From NCBI RefSeq assembly GCF_000463015.1, contig NC_022234.1, positions 1,289,256-1,353,255 on the forward strand: a stretch of DNA of 64,000 nt. The letters run 5' to 3'. The DNA comes from Variovorax paradoxus B4. Lineage in GTDB: Bacteria > Pseudomonadota > Gammaproteobacteria > Burkholderiales > Burkholderiaceae_C. This document shows positions 35,306 through 42,916 of the stretch, one piece after another; the stretch's first letter is position 1, and every line of letters begins with the position of its first letter. Position numbers and translations under genes: made by a program. The notes under the pieces are model-generated. The model was not told the DNA's origin. It did not search any database and worked only from the letters and a program-made list of their open reading frames with translations.

Positions 35306-35977
35306 ATGACGCGTCGACAGCTTGCCTCGCCTCTTCCAACGGCACGACCGTTGCGGCTGCCCGCCTCGGTGACGCATTTCCGGCCGCGGCAGTCAACGCC
35401 GGTCGTGCGCAGCATGTCCGCGGCGCGCATCGGTGCGCAGGTGAGGGCGCTTCGCATGGCGGCTGAGATGTCGGCTGGTTCGCTGGCGAAGGCCTCGGGG
35501 ATTTCTGCCTCGATGCTTTCGCGCATCGAGCGTGGTCTGGTGTCACCGTCCGTGGAGACTTTGGAGCGCGTCGCGCAGGGGTTGCATGTGCCGGTGTCGC
35601 GCTTCTTCGGAGATCAGGCGCGCCGCACGGACTTCTCTCATGTGCGTGCGGGGAAGGGCGTTGTTGTCGATCGCCTCGGTGCCGTGGCGGACTACCGTTA
35701 TGAGCTGTTGGGCCATCTGCTGTCGGGCAATCTGTTCGTCGAGCCCTACCTGGTCACGCTGCTGCCCGGCGCCGATCCCTATGTGACCTTCCAGCATCCC
35801 GGCCTCAAGTTCCTGCACTTCCTGTCCGGGGAGGTCACCTACCGCTATGGCACGAAGTCGGTTGTGGTGGGGGCAGGCGACTCGCTGCTGTTCGAAGCGA
35901 CCGCACTGCATGGGATCGAGGCCATTCAGACCCAGCCGGTCTCTTACCTGTCAGTGGTGTTCACGCTGCGAGAGTAG
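35306..35977 (+). CDS. XRE-cupin transcriptional regulator, copy 2
   Basis: A 223-residue regulator with the same build as copy 1: XRE domain about residues 43-97 and cupin about 140-223. Distinguishing changes include AAEMSAGSLAKA and RVAQGLHVPVSRFFGDQ in the DNA-binding part, while FVEPYLVTLLPGADPYVTFQ is unchanged. ATG 35306 gives the same length and opening (LASPLPTARPLRLPASV) as copy 3. Immediately followed by oriT-like block A. The 118-base divergent promoter region is AT-rich. Confidence 0.88.
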   Translation: MTRRQLASPLPTARPLRLPASVTHFRPRQSTPVVRSMSAARIGAQVRALRMAAEMSAGSLAKASGISASMLSRIERGLVSPSVETLERVAQGLHVPVSRFFGDQARRTDFSHVRAGKGVVVDRLGAVADYRYELLGHLLSGNLFVEPYLVTLLPGADPYVTFQHPGLKFLHFLSGEVTYRYGTKSVVVGAGDSLLFEATALHGIEAIQTQPVSYLSVVFTLRE

Positions 35978-36020
35978 GCCGTTCTTGGCGGCATTGCCGC
36001 GCAGCGGGGCGACGCGGAGG

Positions 36021-36312
36021 CCCATTCGATAGTCCCTCGAATTCGCTGCGTGCCGAATTCACCTCTCTGTCCGGCTCCATTTCTCGGTGTTCGGCATGCC
36101 GAACACCGAGAAAGTCTCGAAGGGTAGCAACAGCGGAGGTCTTCCGCTTGATGGAGCCGTGAGGAAAATCATGCAGCGGCCGTGTGGGCTCGTTCTGCAT
36201 GCGGGATGGATGTCTCGCTGCCGGCAGTCTGGACGCGGCGGTCGCAGGACGACGTCGAAACTTCGGGGGCAAATTCCTTGTGCGGCTATGAGGGCAGGAC
36301 GGAGGGCCCATC
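36021..36312 (+). repeat. oriT-like block A
   Basis: One of three blocks of about 290 bp. Order inside: CCCATTCGAT, GAATTCACCTCTCTG, palindrome 36080-36113, AGCGGAGGTCTTCCGCTTGA, GCAGCGGCCGTGTGGGCT, GGTCGCAGGACGACGTCGAA and the core TGTGCGGCTATGAGGGC. Reading in reverse, the core ends in GTCCTGCCC, one base off the TATCCTGC nick consensus of MOBP systems. Follows XRE-cupin copy 2. Confidence 0.8.
36080..36113. repeat. 34-bp perfect palindrome, copy 1
   Basis: Centred on GCATGC at 36096/36097, with core TGTTCGGCATGCCGAACA at 36088-36105 and arms extended by CTCGG/CCGAG and three A/T pairs. All 17 base pairs match. Confidence 0.95.
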
Positions 36313-36456
36313 TGCGATGCGAGGTGTTGTTACGCGTGTCCCACGCGCGGATCACAGTCGGCCAGTCCCGCGTCGTCGTCGAGGCCCGCGAGACGGAGCC
36401 GCACCGAGGGCTCCCATATGGTGCTTCGTGCACCGCGTGGCGGTACCTCTGTCTCT

Positions 36457-37620
36457 TTACCGGATGGGACGGTCCGGGGTCACCGCGCGTGGGTAGCCGT
36501 CCCGCAGGACCTCCTGCAGCTGGCGGGCAGTGGGCAACTTGCCCTTCATCTCGGCCGGCAGCCTGCCCTGGAGTTGGTACTCGGCCACTCCGATCGGGTT
36601 GGACTTGCTCTTGAGTGCGAACTCCACCTCGAGGTTGTCCTTCTCGGCGCACAGAATGATCCCGATGGACGGGGCGTCGTCGCTCGCGCGCTCCTTCTCG
36701 TTGAGGAGGTTGAGGTAGAAGTCCATCTTGCCCGCGAACTCCGGCTCGAAGGGGCCGATCTTCAGCTCGATCGCCACCAGCGCTTTGAGGAAGCGGTGAT
36801 AGAAGAGCAGGTCGATGAAGTACTCCTTGCGCCCGAGCGTGAGCCGGTATTGGCGCCCGACGAAGCAGAAGCCGTAGCCCAACTCGAGGATGAAGTCGCG
36901 CAGCCGGTCGATCAGGTGGTCCTCGAGTTCGCGCTCGCGGATCTCGCGCCGGATGCCGAGGAATTCCAGGTTGTAGCTGCTCTTGAGCGCCTCTTCGGCC
37001 TGCTCGGCCAGTTGACCGGGCAACGCCAGCGCGAAGTTGTGCAACTTGCCCTCGGCCAGAGAGCGCTCGTAGGCCTGCGCCTTGATCTGATTGAGCAGTA
37101 CGTTGCGGCTCCAGCCGAAGCGCGCCGTGGCCTTCAGGTAGAACAGGCGCTGGGCCGGATCGTCGAGTTTGGACAGCAGGTTGACATGGTGGCCCCATGG
37201 CACGGCCTCTACCATTTCTCGCACAGCCTGTGCGAGTTCTGACTGGCGGGCGGCCGCCAGCGCTCTGGATCCCCGGGGGCGCGGCGTGTCGCGCCCGCTT
37301 TCTCGCACAAGCTGTGCGAGAAACTCCGGCGTGGTGTAGGTCTCGTGGAACTGGCGCATGCGCCAGAGGCTTGCAGCGGAAAACCCTGCCGTCCCTGCGA
37401 AGGAAGCCTTGAGGTCGCGCGCGAGCCGATCGACTACTGCGTCGCCCCATCCGCGGCGTGTCTGCTGCTCACGGATGGCTTGCCCGATGTCCCAGTACAG
37501 GCCCACCAGTTCGCGGTTGACGGCGCGCGCGGCCGACAGCCGCGCACCGTCGATGCGGCGTTTCAAATCCGCGACGAAGCCGGGGTAGTCGAACGGGGTG
37601 AGCGCGGTGGAGGATGGCAC
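36457..37620 (-). CDS. yhcG: YhcG-type PD-(D/E)XK nuclease family protein (DUF1016)
   Basis: A 387-residue protein. The N-terminal DUF1016_N domain is seen in SAARAVNRELVGLYWDIGQA and GWGDAVVDRLARDLKASF; the C-terminal nuclease domain has LTLGRKEYFIDLLFYHRFLK and LVAIELKIGPFEPEFAGKMD, where D and the E-x-K pair form the metal site. Proteins of this family occur in defence islands and next to restriction systems; their biology is not settled. It stands alone between oriT-like blocks A and B. Length is normal, frame intact. Confidence 0.88.
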   Translation of the reverse strand: MPSSTALTPFDYPGFVADLKRRIDGARLSAARAVNRELVGLYWDIGQAIREQQTRRGWGDAVVDRLARDLKASFAGTAGFSAASLWRMRQFHETYTTPEFLAQLVRESGRDTPRPRGSRALAAARQSELAQAVREMVEAVPWGHHVNLLSKLDDPAQRLFYLKATARFGWSRNVLLNQIKAQAYERSLAEGKLHNFALALPGQLAEQAEEALKSSYNLEFLGIRREIRERELEDHLIDRLRDFILELGYGFCFVGRQYRLTLGRKEYFIDLLFYHRFLKALVAIELKIGPFEPEFAGKMDFYLNLLNEKERASDDAPSIGIILCAEKDNLEVEFALKSKSNPIGVAEYQLQGRLPAEMKGKLPTARQLQEVLRDGYPRAVTPDRPIR

Positions 37621-37905
37621 CGGGCAAATATAGTGCCTCCACCGAGCATCGAGTCCGTAGGCGTCGTCGCGAGGCCTTCAACAACCCATGCGGCATCGGG
37701 CTGCGTGAGGCCCTGTGCGGGGGTCGTGAACTTCTTTCAATTCATCAGCGCTTGGAAGGCCTGGGAATTGCATGGCAGCCTGTTGTTGATCATCTCGTCG
37801 TTGGAACCCAGGACTGGTTGAACTCCAGAGGGGGTGGTGGTGAGCGCCTTCGATGCAGCAATCGCTTTGGCCGCCGCTTTCCGCGGGACGGGAGCAATCG
37901 CTGCC

Positions 37906-38192
37906 CATTCGATGGTTCCCCCGCGAATCGCTGCGTGCCGAATTCACCTCTCTGCCCGTAGCTTTTTCTCGGTGTTCGGCATGCCGAACATCGAGAAAGC
38001 CTCGAACGGGTATCGACAGCGGAGGTCTTCCGCTTGATTGAGCCGTGAGGAAATTTATGCAGCGGCCGTGTGGGCTTGCTTTGCGAGCGGAATGAATTTT
38101 CGGTTTCGGTAGCCTGGACGTGGGGGTCGCAGGACGACGTCGAAGCTTCGGGGGCAAAGTCCTTGTGCGGCTATGAGGGCGGGATTCGCGCG
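37906..38192 (+). repeat. oriT-like block B
   Basis: Second 290-bp block, the most diverged copy (for example TTGCTTTGCGAGCGGAATG replaces part of the middle). It keeps the palindrome (37965-37998) and the core GTCCTTGTGCGGCTATGAGG. The nick position reads ATCCCGCC in reverse, not the consensus. The 280 bases between yhcG and this block show no gene; no XRE-cupin gene precedes it. Confidence 0.8.
37965..37998. repeat. Palindrome, copy 2
   Basis: Same 18-bp core TGTTCGGCATGCCGAACA at 37973-37990. The outer arms match copy 1 except for one G/T mismatch at 37972/37991. Confidence 0.93.
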
Positions 38193-38602
38193 GCGGAGTC
38201 TCGGTCGAGCCGTCGATGGAAGGCGGCACCCTTTGAAAACTCATCCATTCACGCGGCCGACGCTCATTGCTGGGGTGCCTGCCCTGCAGGGTGTCGGATC
38301 ACTGTCGTGTTGGCATTGCAGGCGCGATACCGACGGCATTGAAACGCCATCTATGGAGCGCCTATGACGACTGAAGATAAAACACAGGAATCCCGGCTTC
38401 TGAACCCGCTGAGCTGGCAGTCTTGACGCGAATGTTCCGCGAAATGCGTCATTGGTCACAGGAGCAATTGGCTGAGCTGTCGGGTCTGAATGTGCGAACG
38501 ATCCGCGTGTCGATCAGGCAATGCCAGCCAGCCTGGACACCCCCCCGCGTCACAATAGTTGTCGCCTCCTTAGACCCAAGAACCCGGGGGCGGCGATGAA
38601 GG

Positions 38603-39082
38603 ATGAGAGTGGCTCGATACGGACAAGCATTCAAGGACCGGGCGGTAGCAAGGTTGCTGCCGCCGGAGAGTTCGGCGCTGGAGGTAGTGGCGCGCGAGGT
38701 TGGCATTGGAGTGGAGACACTGGAGCGTTGGCGCGAGGATGCGCAGTCCATGCCCGCCCGAGGGCGGGCATGGACTGCGCGCGCGCGGCTTGAGGCGGTG
38801 ATCACGACGGCGGCGATGCCCGAGGCGGCCAAGAGCGCCTGGTGCCGCGAGCACGGGGTATACCCAGCCGATCTGGACAAGTGGCGATCGAGCGCCACTG
38901 CCGCGCTGGCACAGCCTGAAGAGGCCCGTGCCAGCCCGCAGGCCACGCGGGCCGACCGCAAACGCATCAAGGAGCTCGAGCGCGACCTGCTGCGCAAGGA
39001 CCGGGCGCTGGCCGAGACCGCAGCCCTGTTGGTACTCTCAAAAAATCTCGAGGCGATCTTCCACAAGGGAGGGGACGAATGA
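38603..39082 (+). CDS. IS3-family OrfA
   Basis: A 159-residue protein with a helix-turn-helix (SALEVVAREVGIGVETLERW) and a C-terminal leucine-zipper-like coiled coil (RIKELERDLLRKDRALAETA), as in IS3 OrfA proteins. It overlaps orfB by four bases (ATGA), indicating coupling or reinitiation rather than the classical slippery frameshift. Confidence 0.88.
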   Translation: MRVARYGQAFKDRAVARLLPPESSALEVVAREVGIGVETLERWREDAQSMPARGRAWTARARLEAVITTAAMPEAAKSAWCREHGVYPADLDKWRSSATAALAQPEEARASPQATRADRKRIKELERDLLRKDRALAETAALLVLSKNLEAIFHKGGDE

Positions 39083-40170
39083 TCGGCCTCGAAGATCGCC
39101 GGATCGTGGCCCAGAACATCTCCAAGGCTCACACCGCCGGCGCGCGGCTGCGCCTGGCCTGCGAGAGCGCCGGCATCGACGTGCGCACCCTGCAGCGTTG
39201 GCAGGCTCATGAAGGCCTCACCGCGGGCGATGGCAGGCCGCAGGCCGTGCGCCCCATACCCGGCCATGCCCTGAGCCAGGAAGAGCGCGCACAGCTGCTG
39301 GCGGTGGCCAATGAGCCGCGGTTCGCTGCCGTGCCGCCGGCGCGCATCGTGCCCATGCTGGCCGATGAGGGTGTGTACTTGGCCAGCGAGTCCAGCTTCA
39401 GTCGCGTCCTGCGCGCGCACGGGCAGAGCGCCCATCGCGGTCGTGCCAAGGCGCCCAGGGTCGTGCGCCCTCCCACGACGCACATCGCCGAGACACCGCG
39501 ACAAGTCTGGTGCTGGGACATGACGTACCTGCCCGCGCAGGTGCTCGGGCGCTGGTTCCATCTCTACCTGATCCTGGACCTGTACAGCCGCAAGATCGTG
39601 GGCTGGGAGGTTCACGACACGGACGACTCCGACCATGCCGTGCACCTGGTGCGCCGCACGGCGCTGGCCGAGGGCATCGCCACCCTGGACACCAAGCCGG
39701 TGCTGCATGGCGACAACGGCTCCACATTGAAGGCCACGACAGTGCTGGCGATGCTCAACTGGCTGGGCGTGAAGCCGTCGTACTCCAGGCCTCGCGTGAG
39801 CGACGACAACGCCTATGCGGAAGCATTGTTCAGAACGGCCAAGTACCGCCCGGAGTTCCCCGCCAGGGGCTTCGCCGACCTGGACCACGCGCGCTCCTGG
39901 GCGGCCGGCTTCGTGCGTTGGTACAACCATGACCATCGACACAGCGGCATTCGCTACGTCAGCCCTGCGCAACGCCACAACGGCGACGATCAAGCCATCC
40001 TCGCTGCTCGCCACGCGCTGTACACCCGTGCACGCGCGCTCAACCCAGCACGATGGTCAGGGCCTACACGCAACTGGTCGCCCATCGGCGCAGTGACTCT
40101 CAACCCCGAACGTGACTGCATCGTTCAGGCACATGCGAGGAACCCCAACATACAGCCGCTGGCTGCATGA
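39079..40170 (+). CDS. IS3-family OrfB transposase
   Basis: A 363-residue DDE enzyme: QVWCWDMTYLPAQVLGRWFH with the first Asp, PVLHGDNGSTLKATTV with the second, and NAYAEALFRTAKYRPEFPAR with the Glu, followed by FVRWYNHDHRHSGIRYVSP, the typical end. The frame is intact, so the element is probably active or recently active. Confidence 0.92.
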   Translation: MIGLEDRRIVAQNISKAHTAGARLRLACESAGIDVRTLQRWQAHEGLTAGDGRPQAVRPIPGHALSQEERAQLLAVANEPRFAAVPPARIVPMLADEGVYLASESSFSRVLRAHGQSAHRGRAKAPRVVRPPTTHIAETPRQVWCWDMTYLPAQVLGRWFHLYLILDLYSRKIVGWEVHDTDDSDHAVHLVRRTALAEGIATLDTKPVLHGDNGSTLKATTVLAMLNWLGVKPSYSRPRVSDDNAYAEALFRTAKYRPEFPARGFADLDHARSWAAGFVRWYNHDHRHSGIRYVSPAQRHNGDDQAILAARHALYTRARALNPARWSGPTRNWSPIGAVTLNPERDCIVQAHARNPNIQPLAA

Positions 40171-40711
40171 AAGAGGCGACAACTACCTTGACGCGCGCCG
40201 ACACGCGACGCGCCATCGCCCGGGCCTTCGAGTTCGAGGACATCGACGTATCAGCAAGCCGTTCTCGATTCCTTCGGGCGAGACCATCAAGGCGGTAAAG
40301 GAAAAATTCAACTAGGAAAGCGTCATGCTGGCAGCGCAGCCGCTGACGACCGGCCGCCAGTTGGCCAAGCTGGCGGAGACGAGCACCATGGTTGGATCTC
40401 TCAGAGCCGGCGTTCGAGGTGGGGCGGGAGGCCGAGCAGGCTTTCGCGGAGCTGGTGGACTGCTTTCGGGAATACCGAGATTGCGCGGATATGTACAGCG
40501 AGTCCGCCAAATTCGAGGTCTACGATGCCCTGCAGGCGCACAGCGGTGATCTGCTCCGGCTCCAGATGTCGTTGTGCCGTGCAGAGCGCAAAGTGCAGCT
40601 CAAGTTCGGCAGTGATGCGGGGCCAGGCCGACGGCACCCGCCTGGACGCTGCACGGCTTATTCGCTGTGCAGTAAATATTGCGGAAACCCCGAATATTCG
40701 CTAAGATCGCC

Positions 40712-40733
40712 TTATTTACTGTACAGTAAATAA
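40712..40733. promoter_or_regulatory. 22-bp palindromic operator upstream of the AbiEi/TOTE operon
   Basis: A perfect palindrome whose inner 20 bases are TATTTACTGTACAGTAAATA ends 12 bases before the AbiEi start codon, with a half-site CAGTAAATATT about 45 bases upstream. Position and symmetry suit an operator overlapping the promoter or leader of the downstream operon. Which protein binds it is unknown; AbiEi-like antitoxins are often autorepressors. Confidence 0.65.
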
Positions 40734-40745
40734 CCCTCTGCATCC

Positions 40746-41843
40746 ATGAGGCTCGAGTCTTCCCTGACCGAACAGCAACTGATCACGCAGTTCCTCGACG
40801 CCCTCCGAGAACTGCCGGAGGTGCGTGCCGACCTGGCTCATTTGGAGCCCATCGGTTCGATCGTCGATCGCGGGCATGACGCGCAGATCGACCTGCAGGT
40901 AGCGGGCAAGTCCTTCATCCTGCTGGTGGAGGCCAAGAAGGCCGTTTATCCGCGAGACGTTCGGCAAGTGATCTGGCAGTTTCGGGAGGCCAGCCACGGC
41001 TGGCCCAGGGGGCAGGGCAAGGAACCGCTGTCACTACTGGTCGCCGAGTCCATTTCCCCCGGCGCCAAGGAACTGCTCAGAGATGAGCGCGTCGGGTACT
41101 ACGACAGTGGCGGAAGCATGTATTTGCCTGCGCCAGGAGCCTACTTTTACATCGACAAGCCTCCGCCCAAGACCCTTACGAAGTCGGTTCGATCCCTGTT
41201 TTCCGGGCGGCGCGCGCAAGTGCTTCACGCTGTGCTGATCCAACATCAGGACTGGTTCGGCGTGAAAGAGCTGGCCCAGCATGCGATGGTGTCACCGGCC
41301 ACCGCCTCCCAGGTGCTGACCGAGCTTGAGCGTTTCGACTGGCTGGTGTCGCGCGGGCAAGGGCCGAGCAAGGAACGCCACCTTCGCGAGCCCACAGCTT
41401 TGCTGGATGCTTGGGTGAAGCAACTCGCATCCATCCGACCCCCGACTTTTCGCCGGTACTACGTGCCGGCCACGAAAGCGGACGCGTTGCTGGAGCGAGT
41501 CGGCGAGGTCTTCGACGCCCACGATGCCGGATACGCGATCAGTCATGAAGCTGCGGCACAACGCTATTCCCCATTCCTATCCAGCGTATCCCAGGTGCGC
41601 GCCCGGCTGCTGATCGGCTCCAGCGCCGATGCCGCCATCAGGGATCTAGGCGCACGTATGGTCAATGAAGGCGCCAACCTGGCCATCATCGAAGCGAAGT
41701 CGCCGGGCGACTTGCTCTTTCGCGAACGAGTCGACGGCATCTGGCTGGCCAGCCCGGTACAGGTCTATCTCGATCTGCTGCGCGGCGAAGGTCGCTCCAA
41801 GGAAATGGCCGAGCACCTCCGCAAAGAAAGGATCGGCTTCTGA
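40746..41843 (+). CDS. AbiEi-like antitoxin with N-terminal PD-(D/E)XK-like domain
   Basis: A 365-residue protein. The N-terminal 130 residues resemble a restriction-endonuclease fold: HDAQIDLQVAGKSFILLVEA followed by KK supplies D and E-A-K. The middle (QHAMVSPATASQVLTELERF then DWLVSRGQGPSKERHL) is a winged helix as in AbiEi antitoxins. The C-terminal part (SSADAAIRDLGARMVNEGAN) fits the AbiEi C-terminal domain. First gene of a four-frame operon; stop overlaps the next ATG. A repressor-plus-antitoxin role is inferred from context. Confidence 0.78.
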   Translation: MRLESSLTEQQLITQFLDALRELPEVRADLAHLEPIGSIVDRGHDAQIDLQVAGKSFILLVEAKKAVYPRDVRQVIWQFREASHGWPRGQGKEPLSLLVAESISPGAKELLRDERVGYYDSGGSMYLPAPGAYFYIDKPPPKTLTKSVRSLFSGRRAQVLHAVLIQHQDWFGVKELAQHAMVSPATASQVLTELERFDWLVSRGQGPSKERHLREPTALLDAWVKQLASIRPPTFRRYYVPATKADALLERVGEVFDAHDAGYAISHEAAAQRYSPFLSSVSQVRARLLIGSSADAAIRDLGARMVNEGANLAIIEAKSPGDLLFRERVDGIWLASPVQVYLDLLRGEGRSKEMAEHLRKERIGF

Positions 41844-42745
41844 TGGCCAAACCTGCAACGCTCGACGGCTACAGCGACCAGTACACGCTTGACTGCGAAC
41901 GCGTCCTCGTGACGCTGTTGCGCGGGTTGGGGCCGTGGAAGGACTCGGTCTACTTGGTCGGCGGCCTGACCCCGAGGTATCTGGTCGCGGCTCGACCGCC
42001 CGCGGTCCCAGCGCATGCGGGCACCCTCGATGTCGATATCGTGATCGACCTGCAGATCCTCGCTGACACCGAGGCGTACCACACGCTGGAGGACAACCTC
42101 AAAAAGATGGGCTTCGAGCGCGCCGAAAATGACGCCGGCAAGAAACTCTCCTGGCGTTGGCAAGCCCGCACCGAACACGGTGCGCTGATGGTGTTGGAGT
42201 TGGAGTTGCTCGCAGATGCGCCTGATATCGCCGGCGGCAAGGTGCAGCCGCTGCCGACCGAGGGCACGATCTCCGCGCTGAATATCCCGCACTCGTCCAT
42301 CGTTTTTGACCTCCATCAGTTCACCGAGATCCAGGCCGAACTGCTGGGCGGCAACGGCGTCGCGACCGAGAAGGTCAAGCACGCCAACCTGGTGAGTTTC
42401 ACCTGCCTGAAGGCGTTTGCCTTCGATCAGCGTTTCGAGCGCAAGGATGCGCACGACCTGATCTACTGCATCGAGCACGCCCCCGAGGGATTGGCTGCCG
42501 TCGCCGACGCGTTCCGCAAGGAGCTGGCTGGCAAGCACGGCGCAGTGATCCAGGCCTCGCTGGCAATCTTACGCAACCGATTCGCCCAGGACGAAAAGAC
42601 AGAGGGGTATCGCAAGGATGGCCCGGTGTCGGTCGCCAAGTTTGAACTTGGCGAGAGCGACGAACCCGAGCAGCGCGAGGCGAGGGCGTTGCGCCAGCGC
42701 CAAGCCAGTGACGTGATCGAGCAGCTTCTTGGACAGATCGGATAA
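41843..42745 (+). CDS. AbiEii-like nucleotidyltransferase
   Basis: A 300-residue protein with the DNA-polymerase-beta-type motif VYLVGGLTPRYLVAARPP then TLDVDIVIDLQI: GG and D-x-D supply the metal-binding site near residues 35-65. A third acidic strand is MVLELELLAD. It reads as the toxin half of a type IV-like AbiE pair, although in this context such enzymes may instead modify a partner of the primase-helicase. It overlaps the AbiEi gene by one base. Confidence 0.8.
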   Translation: MAKPATLDGYSDQYTLDCERVLVTLLRGLGPWKDSVYLVGGLTPRYLVAARPPAVPAHAGTLDVDIVIDLQILADTEAYHTLEDNLKKMGFERAENDAGKKLSWRWQARTEHGALMVLELELLADAPDIAGGKVQPLPTEGTISALNIPHSSIVFDLHQFTEIQAELLGGNGVATEKVKHANLVSFTCLKAFAFDQRFERKDAHDLIYCIEHAPEGLAAVADAFRKELAGKHGAVIQASLAILRNRFAQDEKTEGYRKDGPVSVAKFELGESDEPEQREARALRQRQASDVIEQLLGQIG

Positions 42746-42754
42746 GGACACTGC

Positions 42755-42916
42755 GTGGCCATCAAAGCGATATTCGTCGGCATCAACAAGCACAGGTCCG
42801 CATTGTTGGGTCGCCTGGATGCTGTCCGACGCCTCGGCCACAACCTGGGATACGGCGTTGGCGACAACATGGACGACCTGTTGGCCGAGCGTGGATTCGA
42901 TGGCGGACCGCGATGA
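42755..42916 (+). pseudogene. Caspase-like peptidase (C14) N-terminal remnant
   Basis: A 53-codon frame opening at GTG, reading MAIKAIFVGINKH, which is the first strand and turn of bacterial caspase-family proteases (usually (A/L)xxVGINxY). The rest of the caspase fold, including the His-Cys dyad, has been deleted, and the tail is out-of-family. It lies exactly where caspase genes sit in related operons. Its stop overlaps the next ATG (ATGA). Confidence 0.55.

Larger units (their letters stand above)
38541..40199 (+). mobile_element. IS3-family insertion sequence (complete)
   Basis: A 1,659-bp element carrying orfA and orfB and flanked by GACAC at 38536-38540 and 40200-40204. Its ends share TAGTTGTCGCCTC preceded by CGCGTCA in inverted orientation, with mismatches at the outermost bases, so the exact ends are approximate. 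Inserted inside an XRE regulator gene. A left-end fragment of the same element is at 29.94 kb. Confidence 0.85.
38364..40640 (+). pseudogene. XRE-family regulator interrupted by IS3 and further damaged
   Basis: The 5' part (38364-38540) encodes MTTEDKTQESRLLNP and, after a frame change, LTRMFREMRHWSQEQLAELS then GLNVRTI, an XRE domain. An IS3-family element splits it at GACAC. The 3' part resumes with DTRRAIARAFEFEDIDV and FSKPFSIPSGETIKAVKEKF, hits a TAG (probably CAG to TAG) near 40,313, continues with AAQPLTTGRQLAKLAETSTM and, after a small insertion, DLSEPAFEVGREAEQAFAEL. It cannot make a working regulator. The region from 38193 to 38363 is its promoter area. Confidence 0.7.

Noticed and set aside
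40712..40733. 22-bp palindrome as a LexA box
   Set aside because: It contains CTGTACAG, but the canonical CTGT-N8-ACAG spacing is absent; treated as an operator of unknown binder.
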